A stretch of 64,000 bases of DNA from contig NZ_AP022598.1 of assembly GCF_010725485.1 (NCBI RefSeq), positions 3,224,001 to 3,288,000 on the forward strand, read 5' to 3'. The stretch is from Mycolicibacterium parafortuitum. Its GTDB lineage: Bacteria > Actinomycetota > Actinomycetes > Mycobacteriales > Mycobacteriaceae. Both the position numbers and the translations under genes were made by a program. Positions within the stretch are counted from its first letter, which is position 1, and each line of letters opens with the position of its first letter. The notes beneath the pieces are model-generated. The model did no database searches. It saw nothing but the letters and a program-made list of their open reading frames with translations, and was not told the DNA's origin. Positions 51,063-59,459 of this stretch are shown here, one piece after another.

Positions 51063-52381
51063 TCCGCAGTGTCAAATCGCTTGCCGCGCTCGGCTGCGCC
51101 GCGGCCGTCACGTTGTCCGGGTGCTCGTTCCAGGGGGTGAACTCGCTGCCGCTGCCGGGTGCGGTCGGCCGCGGCGGGGACGCGGTGACCTATCACATCC
51201 AGGTGCCCAATGTGGCCACGCTGGAATCGAATTCACCGGTGATGATCGACGACGTGGTGGTCGGCAGCGTCGGGAAGATGACCGTGCAGAACTGGCACGC
51301 CGACGTCGAGGTGTCGGTCAAGCCGGATGTCGTAATCCCCGCGAACGCGGTGGCCACCGTAGGGCAGACCAGCCTGCTCGGCTCGATGCACCTGGCGCTG
51401 AACCCGCCGCTGGGCGAAGCCCCGAGCGGACGGCTGCAGCCCGGTTCGACGCTGCCGCTGAACTCGGCGTCGACATACCCGACGACCGAGCAGACGCTGT
51501 CGTCGCTGTCGACCGTCGCCAACGGCGGAGGGCTCGGGCAGATCGGCGACATCATCCACAACATGAGCACCGGGCTGGCCGGACGCGAGGACGAGGCCCG
51601 GGAACTGTTGCAGCGCCTCGACAATTTCATCGGTGTGCTCGATGAACAGCGGGACAACATCATCGCGACCATGACCCAGATGCGGCGCGTCGCCGGGACT
51701 TTCGCCGGTCAGCAGCAGGTGATCGACCGTGCACTGAAGGAGTTGCCGCCCGCCATCGACGTGCTCATCAGGGAACGGCCGCAGTTCACCACCGCGTTGC
51801 GGAAACTCGGCGAGTTCAGCGACACCGCCGCCGGTGTGGTCAACGACGCCGGTGACGACCTGATCAAGGACCTGGAGAAGCTCGGCCCGGTACTCGGTGC
51901 ACTCGCCGACGTCGGCCCCGACCTGAACCTGGCGCTGCTGTGGGCGACGGCGTTCCCGTACGGGCCGACCTTTGCCGACCGCATCACCCGCGGCGACTAC
52001 ATCAACCTGTACGCGACCTTCGACCTCACCTACCCTCGGTTGAAGAAGACGCTGCTGCTCGGCACCCGCTGGGGTGACGAGAACGCGAAACTGATTCCGG
52101 CGCCGGGGGATCCGTACTACCTGAACTACTCGTACGATCCGCTCAAGCTCGGTGTCGCCCCGCCGCCGGCGGAGGCGCTGCCGCCTCCGTCCGAGGCCGC
52201 GGCCGATGCTCCGGCGCTCCCGCCGATCACCGAGCCGCTGCTGCCGGTGACACCGCCGCCTCCCGCGGCGCCGTGGCTGCCGCAGTCGCAACCGATCACC
52301 CCGGGCAACATCTTCGCCGGTCCCTATGCCAACGACGCCGTGCCGGCGTCAGTCGCACCGACACCAGGAGGTGGTGGCTGA
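51059..52381 (+). CDS. mceE: MceE-type lipoprotein (LprN-like)
   Basis: A 440-aa Mce lipoprotein. The signal peptide ends in lipobox LSGC with C22 as the lipidated residue. The MCE domain follows (THIQVPNVATL-type start, then PVMIDDVVVGSVGKMTVQNW), a helical region, and a Pro-rich C-terminal tail of about 70 residues. ATG 51059 overlaps MceD. The lipoprotein position, fifth in the series, is conserved in all mce operons. The stop overlaps MceF by one base (TGATG). Confidence 0.94.
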   Translation: MIRSVKSLAALGCAAAVTLSGCSFQGVNSLPLPGAVGRGGDAVTYHIQVPNVATLESNSPVMIDDVVVGSVGKMTVQNWHADVEVSVKPDVVIPANAVATVGQTSLLGSMHLALNPPLGEAPSGRLQPGSTLPLNSASTYPTTEQTLSSLSTVANGGGLGQIGDIIHNMSTGLAGREDEARELLQRLDNFIGVLDEQRDNIIATMTQMRRVAGTFAGQQQVIDRALKELPPAIDVLIRERPQFTTALRKLGEFSDTAAGVVNDAGDDLIKDLEKLGPVLGALADVGPDLNLALLWATAFPYGPTFADRITRGDYINLYATFDLTYPRLKKTLLLGTRWGDENAKLIPAPGDPYYLNYSYDPLKLGVAPPPAEALPPPSEAAADAPALPPITEPLLPVTPPPPAAPWLPQSQPITPGNIFAGPYANDAVPASVAPTPGGGG

Positions 52382-54075
52382 TGCTGACCCGATTTGTACG
52401 CAACCAGCTGATCATCTTCACCATCGCGTCGATCGTCGGCGTCGCGGTGATGCTGTTCGCCTACATGCAGGTGCCCACGCTGCTCGGCATCGGACGTCTC
52501 GCGGTGACGCTGGAACTGCCCGAATCCGGTGGGCTGTACCGCTTCAGCAACGTGACCTACCGCGGCGTCCAGGTCGGCAAGGTGACCGAGGTCCGGCTCA
52601 CCGAGCACGGTGCCGAGGCGACGCTGTCGCTGGACACCTCGCCGGACATCCCGGCGGATCTGCGGGCCGAGGTGCGCAGTGTGTCGGCCGTCGGTGAGCA
52701 GTATGTGGATCTGCTGCCGCAGACCGATGGGGGACCGTTCCTGGAGGACGGCTCGCGGATCCCGGCGTCGCGCACAGTGGTGCCGCAGCAGGTGGGGCCG
52801 ATGCTCGACCAGCTCAGCGCGATGGTCGACAGTCTGCCCAAGGACCGGATCCCGGATCTTCTCGACGAGACCTTCAAGGCGTTCAACGGTGCGGGGCCGG
52901 ATTTCGGGTCACTGCTCGATTCCGCGACCACGCTGGCGAACGACGCCAATGGGGTGTCCGACCAGATGCGCACCCTGATCGACGACAGTCGACCACTGCT
53001 GGATTCGCAGGCCGAGACCACCGACGCGATCCGCACCTGGGCGCGCAGTCTCAACGGCATCTCCGCACAGGTGGTGCAGAACGATCCGCAGATCCGTGCG
53101 CTGCTCGAACGCGGTCCCGGATTCGCGCAGGAGGTGAGTTCGCTCCTGCAGGAGGTGAAGCCGACGCTGCCGATCCTGCTGGCCAACCTCACCACAGTGG
53201 GCCAGACGCTGCTGACCTACAACCCGGCACTGGAGCAGCTGTTGGTGTTGTTCCCCGGAATCATCGCCGCGCAGCAGTCGTTCGGTCTGCCGCAGAACAA
53301 CCCGACCGGTCTGCCGGCGGGCGACTTCGCGTTGACGATCGGCGATCCCAACCCGTGTTCGGTCGGATTCCTTCCGCCATCGCAGTGGCGAAACCCGGAG
53401 GACGAAACCGTGATCGACACCCCTGACGGCCTGTATTGCAAACTGCCTCAGGACAGTCCGCTCAACGTCCGCGGCGCACGCAACTATCCGTGCATCGAGC
53501 ATCCCGGGAAGCGCGCTCCCACAGTCGAACTCTGCAATGACCCCCGAGGGTTCGTGCCGCTGGCGATGCGCAACCATCTCACCGGTCCGTATCCGTTCGA
53601 CCCGAGCCTGGTCGCACAGGGTATTCCGATCGATGACAGGGTCGAGGGTGAGGACCGTATCCACGCGCCGCTGCAGGGCACTCCGCTGCCGCCGGGAGCG
53701 GTGCGCGGCGGGACGCCGCCGGTGTCCGAGCCCGGAACGCCGGCGTTCCCGGTCGGTCCGCCCGGCCCGCCGGTGCCCGGTGTGGCGCCGGCGCCGCCGC
53801 AGCCGCTGTTCGCTCCGCCGGCCCCGCCGCCGGCCCCGCTGCCGCCCGGTCAGGGCCCGCTGCTGCCCAACCAGGCCGTCCCGGCGCCCCAGGGCGCGAC
53901 GCCCGTCGCCCCGAGTGCATTCGGCGGCAGCGCGTCGGCAGGGCAGAGCATCGCGTCGGCAACCTATGACCCGCAGACCGGTCAGTACCTGACCGCCGAC
54001 GGCGGACTGCACCAGATCAGTACTGTCACAGCGGGTTCAGAGCCGAAGACGTGGAAGGACCTGCTGCCCATGTAG
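52381..54075 (+). CDS. mceF: MceF-type substrate-binding protein with Pro-rich tail
   Basis: A 564-aa Mce protein: N-terminal anchor (LIIFTIASIVGVAVMLFAYM), MCE domain (VTLELPESGGLYRFSNVTYR, GVQVGKVTEVRL), long helical region, a Cys-containing region with five or six Cys near residues 320-385, and a ~130-residue Pro/Gly/Ala tail. It closes the mce series and is followed by a strong hairpin at 54102-54164. No mce-associated (mas) membrane gene follows directly. Confidence 0.93.
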   Translation: MLTRFVRNQLIIFTIASIVGVAVMLFAYMQVPTLLGIGRLAVTLELPESGGLYRFSNVTYRGVQVGKVTEVRLTEHGAEATLSLDTSPDIPADLRAEVRSVSAVGEQYVDLLPQTDGGPFLEDGSRIPASRTVVPQQVGPMLDQLSAMVDSLPKDRIPDLLDETFKAFNGAGPDFGSLLDSATTLANDANGVSDQMRTLIDDSRPLLDSQAETTDAIRTWARSLNGISAQVVQNDPQIRALLERGPGFAQEVSSLLQEVKPTLPILLANLTTVGQTLLTYNPALEQLLVLFPGIIAAQQSFGLPQNNPTGLPAGDFALTIGDPNPCSVGFLPPSQWRNPEDETVIDTPDGLYCKLPQDSPLNVRGARNYPCIEHPGKRAPTVELCNDPRGFVPLAMRNHLTGPYPFDPSLVAQGIPIDDRVEGEDRIHAPLQGTPLPPGAVRGGTPPVSEPGTPAFPVGPPGPPVPGVAPAPPQPLFAPPAPPPAPLPPGQGPLLPNQAVPAPQGATPVAPSAFGGSASAGQSIASATYDPQTGQYLTADGGLHQISTVTAGSEPKTWKDLLPM

Positions 54076-54101
54076 GCAGCATCGGTGACGGCAGGCCTAC
54101 T

Positions 54102-54164
54102 CGCCGAAATGGCATTCCGGCAGCGCGGGATTCCCGCAACCGCTGCGGGAATGCGGTTTCGGCG
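54102..54164. terminator. Bidirectional terminator between mceF and a convergent gene
   Basis: Two 24-bp arms (54102-54125 and 54141-54164; cores CGCCGAAA...GCATTCC and its complement) pair at 21 of 24 positions, enclosing GGGATTCCCG, which itself can pair. It lies between convergent mceF (end 54075) and the secreted-protein gene (end 54177). Confidence 0.75.
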
Positions 54165-54176
54165 CAGAGGGGACCG

Positions 54177-54695
54177 CTAGGCGATCTTGTCCATCCGCAC
54201 CGGCAGTTCGATCACCTTCGACTGGTTCACGCCGCATGCGCCGCTGTCGCTCTTGGTGATGTTTCGGCCATTGAACGTGGTGATGTCACGAGTCTTCGAT
54301 CGCGCGGTCACCGGGTCCCAGCCGACCAGGATGAACTTCTGGTAGCCGGTTGCGAAAGTTCCATTCGGACAAGGCATCCAGTTAGGGACGACGTGCTCGA
54401 TGAACCAATAGGCGTCCAACCTGGCGGTCCCCGTCCAGCCGAGGCTGCTCTTGACCTCGCCGTAACACTCGATCGGGCTCAAACACTTGGTGTTCACGGT
54501 CCAGGTCTCCAGCACTGACTGTTCCTTGATCTTCACCCCGTTGGTCCGGGCCCACGCGCCGTCGGAGTACACGCTCCAGGTACCGGAGATGTCGACGCCC
54601 CAATCTTCGGCGTGCGCCGACGGTGCGACACCGACGCTCCCGAACGCGGCCATCGCCGTCATCGCGACACCACTGATCAACCGTGTTACGCGCAT
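54177..54695 (-). CDS. Secreted protein of unknown function
   Basis: A 172-aa exported protein. The Sec signal peptide runs to about residue 29 (cleavage after APSAHA). The mature part has six Cys and aromatic blocks (GTWSVYSDGAWA, TWTVNTKCLSPIECYGEV, LDAYWFIEHVVPNW). The layout is weakly similar to the secreted protein at 35449. It is divergent from another secreted-protein gene at 54773 and convergent with mceF. Location beside the Mce operon makes a cell-envelope role in substrate handling plausible but unproven. Confidence 0.83.
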   Translation of the reverse strand: MRVTRLISGVAMTAMAAFGSVGVAPSAHAEDWGVDISGTWSVYSDGAWARTNGVKIKEQSVLETWTVNTKCLSPIECYGEVKSSLGWTGTARLDAYWFIEHVVPNWMPCPNGTFATGYQKFILVGWDPVTARSKTRDITTFNGRNITKSDSGACGVNQSKVIELPVRMDKIA

Positions 54696-54772
54696 GGTGC
54701 CAGCCTATCGCCGCTGCCAGTTGTGCTCTCCAAAAGCGAGAATTTCGTTCCGCCGCATGGGAAAATGTGCGG

Positions 54773-55198
54773 ATGCGATCACTTGTCGCAGCGCTTGCTG
54801 CTCTGGCCGCCCCGGCAGTCCTGATGGCAGCACCGGCCGCTGCGGCACCGCCGCCGCCACCCCCGGGCGGGGAGTGCAATTATCCCAACTGCACGCCCGG
54901 AATTCAGCCGAACGTGGTACTGGGCTCCTACTGCTCGAACACCACGTATTACGTGTTCGGCGTGACCGATTGGGGCCGGCTGGTGTTCTGTGGCTCGCCG
55001 CGGCGGTACGAGCCACGGTGGTTCCGCTCTCCGGAGATGCACGGCATCAAGAACGTCGGAGATCTGTGTCCCGCGCTCGACGGCGAAGTCGCTCAGGCGC
55101 CGGACGGGCTGTTCCTGACCTGCATCGCCAAGGACAATCGGTCCTACTGGGAGCGCGGCGACGCCTCCGTCGGCGGCGGGAACCCACCGCCGCAGTAG
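54773..55198 (+). CDS. Secreted Cys-rich protein of unknown function
   Basis: A 141-aa exported protein with a signal peptide to about residue 25 (LAAPAVLMAAPAAAAP), a Pro stretch, then a Cys-rich domain (CNYPNCTPG, GSYCSNTTYYVFGVTDWG, GDLCPALDG). ATG 54773 is preferred; an in-frame GTG lies six bases upstream. No recognised family. It is convergent with the gene at 55206. Confidence 0.8.
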   Translation: MRSLVAALAALAAPAVLMAAPAAAAPPPPPPGGECNYPNCTPGIQPNVVLGSYCSNTTYYVFGVTDWGRLVFCGSPRRYEPRWFRSPEMHGIKNVGDLCPALDGEVAQAPDGLFLTCIAKDNRSYWERGDASVGGGNPPPQ

Positions 55199-55205
55199 CC
55201 GACGG

Positions 55206-55664
55206 CTACCAGGGCCGCTGCGAGCAGAGCGCCCCGCGGAGACCGGAATCGGTCGCGACGACGACATCGTCGACCCGCAGTTCACACACGAACCCGGGCG
55301 CGGCCAGGTCCGCTGTCTGAGCCGTGGGCAGACCCACCACGACCATCGACCACTGCGCGGGATCGGCCAGCCAGGTCTCGAACACCCACGGCTTGTCGGG
55401 GCCGAGATTGGCCTCCTGGTTCGGCGTGTACAGGTACGGATTGTGGCTGTACTCGGCCCAATTCGGCGGATCCTTCTCGCGATAGTAGATCTCCGCGTTC
55501 GCGATGTCCTGGCTGGCGCCGACCGTGTACTTGATGTGGTGCAACGGCGGAGGCGGCGGTGGTGCGGGCTGGGCGGCAGCGCTGCCGGCGCCCAGAGCGG
55601 CGCTCATCGAGAGCAGAGCCGCACCCGGGGCAGCCAGAAGCGTAAGCGTCTTGCGGAACACCAT
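55206..55664 (-). CDS. Secreted protein, possibly MmpS-like fold
   Basis: A 152-aa exported protein. Signal peptide residues 1-31 (cleavage after GSAAA), a Pro run, then a beta-rich domain: IKYTVGASQDIANAEIYYRE, PWVFETWLADPAQWSMVVVG, ELRVDDVVVATDSGLRGALC. This order resembles the C-terminal domain of MmpS-type proteins, but it lacks a membrane anchor and no mmpL gene is near. Function unknown. It sits 53 bp upstream of nothing on the same strand except the P450 transcript, which is separate. Confidence 0.78.
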   Translation of the reverse strand: MVFRKTLTLLAAPGAALLSMSAALGAGSAAAQPAPPPPPPLHHIKYTVGASQDIANAEIYYREKDPPNWAEYSHNPYLYTPNQEANLGPDKPWVFETWLADPAQWSMVVVGLPTAQTADLAAPGFVCELRVDDVVVATDSGLRGALCSQRPW

Positions 55665-55717
55665 TTTTCGAGTTTAGAACGACACTACGGCCGCCGGGCG
55701 CGAATCGCTTGCGCCGC

Positions 55718-56998
55718 CTAACGAATCGGGGTGAAGGTGATGTTGACGTCGGTGAGGCCGCGCAGGATGAAGGTCGGCTCGTAGTTGTACGTCCGGTTTC
55801 CGGGCGGGCCGTGCAGCTCCTCGTCGATGGCGATGTCGCCCATGCGGTCCAGGATGCGTTCGATCGACACCCGGCCTTCCACACGGGCCAGCGGGCCACC
55901 CGGGCACGAGTGCACGCCGCGGCCGAACGCGATGTGCTCGCGGACGTTCTTGCGGTCCAGGTCGAACTCGTGCGGATTGTCGAAGCGGTTGGGATCGCGG
56001 TTGACCGCGCCGGGGCAGATCATCAGCGTGGTGCCGGCGGGGACGTCGATGTCGCCGATCTTGGTGTTCTTCTTGGCCAGCCGGAACTGGCTCTTGACCG
56101 GTGCGTCCATCCGCAGCGCCTCCTCGACGAACACCGGGATGCGGGTGCGGTCGCGACGCAGCCGCTCCTGGATCTCCGGATGGTCGCCGAGCACCCGCAT
56201 CGACGCCGACAGCAGCTTGGTCGTGGTCTCCTGGCCCGCCGCGAACAGGAACGTCGCCGAGCGCACCACCTCGATGACCGGCGGGGTGGAGCCGTCCGGG
56301 TACTTCGCCGTCGCCAGCGCGGTGAGCACGTCGTCGCGAGGGTCCTTGCGCCGGTCCTCCAGGTACTTGATGAACTTCTCGTCCAGCCACTCCAGCGGGT
56401 TGGCGCCGACCAGGTCGCTGTGGTCGAGCGAACCGACGTTGGCGCCCGGGCGGGGCGCACCCAGCACGGTGCGGAACTCCTCGTGATCCTCTTCGGGCAC
56501 TCCGAGCATGTCGGCGATCACCAAGAGCGAGAACGGCTTTGCGTAGGCGGTGAGGAATTCGCAGCGGCCGGCGTCGATGAAGTCGTCGAGCACCTCGTCG
56601 GCGAGGCGCCACATGAAGTCCTCGTTCTCCTTGAGCCGACTCGGCGTCAGCAGTCGGTTGAGCAGCGAACGGGCGTAGGTGTGGTCGGGCGGATCCATCG
56701 TGACCATGTGTTCGAACATCGGCATCTGGGACCGATGCTCGGTGATCTGGTCGGTGATGTCGTCCCCTTCGGGGGTGAACGGCAGCGGCGGGAACGGCCC
56801 GGCGACCGCGATGCACGACGAGTACGTATCCGAGTCCTTCAGCACGACGGCCGCCTCGTCGTAGCCGGTGACGGCCAGCACGCCATAGTTCGGCTCCCGG
56901 GTCACCGGGCACTTGCTGCGCAGGTGGTCGAAGTAGGGGTGCGGGTCCGGTACCAGGGACGGATCGGTGAAGTAATCGATCGTGTCGAAGTCGGTCAT
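55718..56998 (-). CDS. Cytochrome P450
   Basis: A 426-aa P450. Motifs are the I-helix AAGQETTTKL, the K-helix EEALR, and the heme loop FGRGVHSCPG with C365. ATG 56998 has GGGAGG upstream; the longer frame reaching 57076 crosses the promoter and operator. It shares long blocks with the P450 at 13146 and probably belongs to the same CYP family. It has no adjacent ferredoxin, so it must borrow one. It is divergent from the TetR gene at 57177, with a 22-bp palindrome between them, so it is likely that regulator's target. Confidence 0.93.
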   Translation of the reverse strand: MTDFDTIDYFTDPSLVPDPHPYFDHLRSKCPVTREPNYGVLAVTGYDEAAVVLKDSDTYSSCIAVAGPFPPLPFTPEGDDITDQITEHRSQMPMFEHMVTMDPPDHTYARSLLNRLLTPSRLKENEDFMWRLADEVLDDFIDAGRCEFLTAYAKPFSLLVIADMLGVPEEDHEEFRTVLGAPRPGANVGSLDHSDLVGANPLEWLDEKFIKYLEDRRKDPRDDVLTALATAKYPDGSTPPVIEVVRSATFLFAAGQETTTKLLSASMRVLGDHPEIQERLRRDRTRIPVFVEEALRMDAPVKSQFRLAKKNTKIGDIDVPAGTTLMICPGAVNRDPNRFDNPHEFDLDRKNVREHIAFGRGVHSCPGGPLARVEGRVSIERILDRMGDIAIDEELHGPPGNRTYNYEPTFILRGLTDVNITFTPIR

Positions 56999-57076
56999 GT
57001 CCGTGGCCTCCCGGGGCTGGCGGGTCGTTCGTGCGGGGTGTTGGGCAGTGCGGGGTGTTGGGCAAAAGGTGTCCAA

Positions 57077-57098
57077 ATGCTGAGCACCTGCTTAGCAT
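57077..57098. promoter_or_regulatory. Operator between P450 and TetR genes
   Basis: ATGCTGAGCA-CC-TGCTTAGCAT is an inverted repeat matching at 9 of 10 arm positions, centred in the 178-bp divergent region. It is distinct from the GAGAAY motif and is the natural site of the adjacent TetR. Confidence 0.6.
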
Positions 57099-57176
57099 GC
57101 GGTAAGAGTTAGGGTCAAGGTTCTCGGGTATCCCGCGAGTCACGCGGGACAGCGCAGAACGGGAATGGGAGTCAGC

Positions 57177-57803
57177 ATGGCAGCGCCGCGGCGGATCGGA
57201 GCCCCGGATGCGAAGAATCGCGTCGTGCTGCTCGACGCCGCCGAGCAACTGCTCATCGAGGAGGGCTACGCCGCGGTGACCTCGCGCCGCGTGGCGGACC
57301 GGGCCGGCCTCAAACCGCAACTGGTCCATTACTACTTCCGGACGATGGAGGACCTGTTCCTCGCCGTGTTTCACCGCCGGGCAGAGGAAGGGCTGGCGGT
57401 GCTGTCGACCGCACTGCAGTCCCCGCAACCGCTGTGGGCGCTGTGGCGGTTCAGCACGGCACCGGAGGCGACCAGGCTGACGATGGAGTTCATGGGGCTG
57501 GCCAACCACCGCAAGGCACTGCGGGCCGAGATCGTCTATTACGCCGAGCGGTTCCGCCAGGAACAGAACCGCGCCATCGCCGAGGCGTTGCAGCGCTACG
57601 GCATGGCTACGGACGAGGTTCCGCCGGTGGTCTGGACGGTGTTCGCCACGAGCGTGTCGCAGGCGCTGGTGATGGAACGGGCGCTCGGGATGGACACCGG
57701 GCACGCTGAGACCTTCGCGTTCTGCGAGAGCTGGATCCGGCGCCTGGAGGGCGACCCGCTGCCCGAACTGGGCGGCGGCGACGGGTCCGGGGCGACCCCG
57801 TAA
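57177..57803 (+). CDS. TetR-family transcriptional regulator
   Basis: A 208-aa TetR regulator. HTH residues about 12-58: NRVVLLDAAEQLLIEEGYAA, then VTSRRVADRAGLKPQLVHYY and FRTMEDLFLAVF. ATG 57177 has GGGAG at six bases; ATG 57165 is an alternative adding four residues. It is divergent from the P450 at 55718 and convergent with the COX4-like gene. It likely represses the P450 and itself via the palindrome at 57077. Ligand unknown. Confidence 0.92.
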   Translation: MAAPRRIGAPDAKNRVVLLDAAEQLLIEEGYAAVTSRRVADRAGLKPQLVHYYFRTMEDLFLAVFHRRAEEGLAVLSTALQSPQPLWALWRFSTAPEATRLTMEFMGLANHRKALRAEIVYYAERFRQEQNRAIAEALQRYGMATDEVPPVVWTVFATSVSQALVMERALGMDTGHAETFAFCESWIRRLEGDPLPELGGGDGSGATP

Positions 57804-57809
57804 CGACGG

Positions 57810-58106
57810 TCACCAGAGATAGATCGCCAGCACCGCGAGCCACAGAGTGACGAGCCACGCATCGGTGCTGCGCCGCAACCACACCGGGGCGCTGCGCACC
57901 TCCATGAAACAGCGGATGATCACGCGGCACTTGACGAAGCCGAGCATGATCACCGCGACGGTGATCGGCACGCTCGGATCGGCCTGACCGCCGGAGTGTC
58001 CCGGCGCCAACCACCACCCGAGCACGGTGATCGCCGAAAGGGCAAGCCAGGCAATGGTGATCGACCGGGCCTCGGATCTCCCCGGCAGCGTTTCGGGTGT
58101 GCTCAC
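57810..58106 (-). CDS. Cytochrome c oxidase subunit IV-like (prokaryotic COX4/NorF-like) membrane protein
   Basis: A 98-aa protein with three hydrophobic helices (ITIAWLALSAITVLGWWLA, VPITVAVIMLGFVKCRVIIR, WLVTLWLAVLAIYLW). Size, the LGFVKCRVIIRCFMEV motif and position after a subunit III gene match the prokaryotic COX4/NorF-type subunit. It starts at GTG 58106, 4 bp after the subunit III stop. Last gene of the four-gene membrane operon. Confidence 0.85.
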   Translation of the reverse strand: MSTPETLPGRSEARSITIAWLALSAITVLGWWLAPGHSGGQADPSVPITVAVIMLGFVKCRVIIRCFMEVRSAPVWLRRSTDAWLVTLWLAVLAIYLW

Positions 58107-58110
58107 CTGA

Positions 58111-58707
58111 TCACCTCATCACGTACAGCAGGCCGAAGATGACCACCCACAGCAGGTCCACCATGTGCCAATACACGGCGCTGGACTCCACCATCGACAT
58201 GCGGCGCTTGCGGGGATTGCGCAACTCCCGCACCGTGATCCCGAGGATCAGCAGCCCCAGCGACACGTGGAACAGGTGCACGCCGGTGAGCATGTAATAG
58301 AACATGAAGAACTCGCCGCTGCCCATCGTGTGGCCCTGCGCGACCTTCGACCACCACTCGACGGCCTTGATCACGATGAACACCGCGCCGCACGCGCCGC
58401 CGAAGTACGTCAGCCGCAGCGCCGCTGCGATGTCTCCGGCATGCGCGGCGAGCACGCTGCGCGCCACGAACCATGAACTGGTCAGCAGCACAAGGGTGTT
58501 GAGCGCCCCGATGTCGAGGTTCAGGTGTTGCTGGGCGGCGAGGAACTCCGCGGGCGCCATGGCGCGATGCACCATGAAGATCAGGAAGTACGAACCGAAG
58601 ATGATCAGGTCGCCGAGCACCATGACCCACATCGCGCCGTCGCCGGGCAGGTGGATGCGAGTGTCCTTGGCGCCGGGCGTCGGCGGCGTCTGCACGGTTC
58701 CGGTCAC
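58111..58707 (-). CDS. Cytochrome c oxidase subunit III-like (NorE/CtaE-type) protein
   Basis: A 198-aa membrane protein with five helices: MWVMVLGDLIIFGSYFLIF, then GALNTLVLLTSSWFVARSVL, AVFIVIKAVEWWSKV, YMLTGVHLFHVSLGLLILGI and HMVDLLWVVIFGLLYV. The Glu in KAVEWW and the HLFH segment are typical of subunit III. GTG 58707 overlaps the upstream gene (GTGA). No subunit I or II gene lies in the window, so this is a stand-alone III/IV pair as seen with NorE-NorF. Confidence 0.88.
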   Translation of the reverse strand: MTGTVQTPPTPGAKDTRIHLPGDGAMWVMVLGDLIIFGSYFLIFMVHRAMAPAEFLAAQQHLNLDIGALNTLVLLTSSWFVARSVLAAHAGDIAAALRLTYFGGACGAVFIVIKAVEWWSKVAQGHTMGSGEFFMFYYMLTGVHLFHVSLGLLILGITVRELRNPRKRRMSMVESSAVYWHMVDLLWVVIFGLLYVMR

Positions 58708-59459
58708 GGCAGCGGCGCCTGATCGGCCGGTTGCTCCTGGTTGGCCTTCCGCAGGAGCGCGATCACGCAGCACAGCCAGAAGCCGAAGATCGCCGTCCCG
58801 GTCCAGAACGACATCGAGCCGTTCCACGCGAACGGGCCCGCGGGGGCCACGAAGACCGGGATCGCCAGGACTTCGGTGACGATCTGCCAGACCGTGACAT
58901 AGGCCAGCCACTTCGGAAAAATCTGGTTGCGGTCGTAGAGGATCGCGATCGCGAACCCGAAATAGGCAGCGGTGAAACAGCCCAGCGACCCGACATAGGA
59001 CAGGCAACCCAGGTCGTACAGCAGTGCCAGCACCTCGGGATCACGGTCCGGTCGGAACGTCGCGGTCAGGAAGCAGAACGCCACCAGCAGACAGCCGGGC
59101 AGCGCGCCGACGGCCATCCCGCCCATGTACACGTAGGCCATCACCGAACCCGATGTCATGCGCTTCATGTGGTAGACGACGATCCCGTTGGCGACTCCCG
59201 CGCCACCCACGATCAGGATCAGGATGCCGAACCCGATCTGGATCGTCAGGTTGTGCGCGGCGAAGAACTCCACCTTCTGGGCCGTCGTGACATCGGGCCG
59301 GGGTGGGGGCATGGTCCTGGCGAGCGCGAAGAAGATCACACCGAACGCGGTGTAGAAGGCCGGCACGATCGAGAACACGATCCAGATGTCGCGCTTGCTC
59401 GCCGCCGGTCCCGCGGTGGCGGGCGTCGCACCGGACTGCGGTGAGACGACCGCGCTCAT
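58704..59459 (-). CDS. Multi-pass membrane protein of unknown function, paralogue 1
   Basis: A 251-aa protein with about six helices (IVFSIVPAFYTAFGVIFFAL; IQIGFGILILIVGGAGVANG; VGALPGCLLVAFCFLTATF and others). It is homologous to the upstream product at 59456: shared MKRMT, TFRPDRDPEVLALLYDL, and FPKWLAYVTVWQ against FPRWVGHFAVLT. ATG 59459 overlaps the upstream stop (ATGA). Tight coupling to COX3/COX4-like genes suggests a membrane complex. Confidence 0.82.
   Translation of the reverse strand: MSAVVSPQSGATPATAGPAASKRDIWIVFSIVPAFYTAFGVIFFALARTMPPPRPDVTTAQKVEFFAAHNLTIQIGFGILILIVGGAGVANGIVVYHMKRMTSGSVMAYVYMGGMAVGALPGCLLVAFCFLTATFRPDRDPEVLALLYDLGCLSYVGSLGCFTAAYFGFAIAILYDRNQIFPKWLAYVTVWQIVTEVLAIPVFVAPAGPFAWNGSMSFWTGTAIFGFWLCCVIALLRKANQEQPADQAPLP

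Noticed and set aside
44483..54075. Naming the operon mce4 or another numbered locus
   Set aside because: The gene order shown (thiolase into yrbE) does not let me pick a number without phylogeny.
55674..57704. 676-aa minus-strand open frame
   Set aside because: It overlaps the clear P450 (55718-56998) and the TetR gene in another frame, has Arg/Pro/Gly-rich low-complexity sequence and no recognisable domain. It is a high-GC shadow frame.
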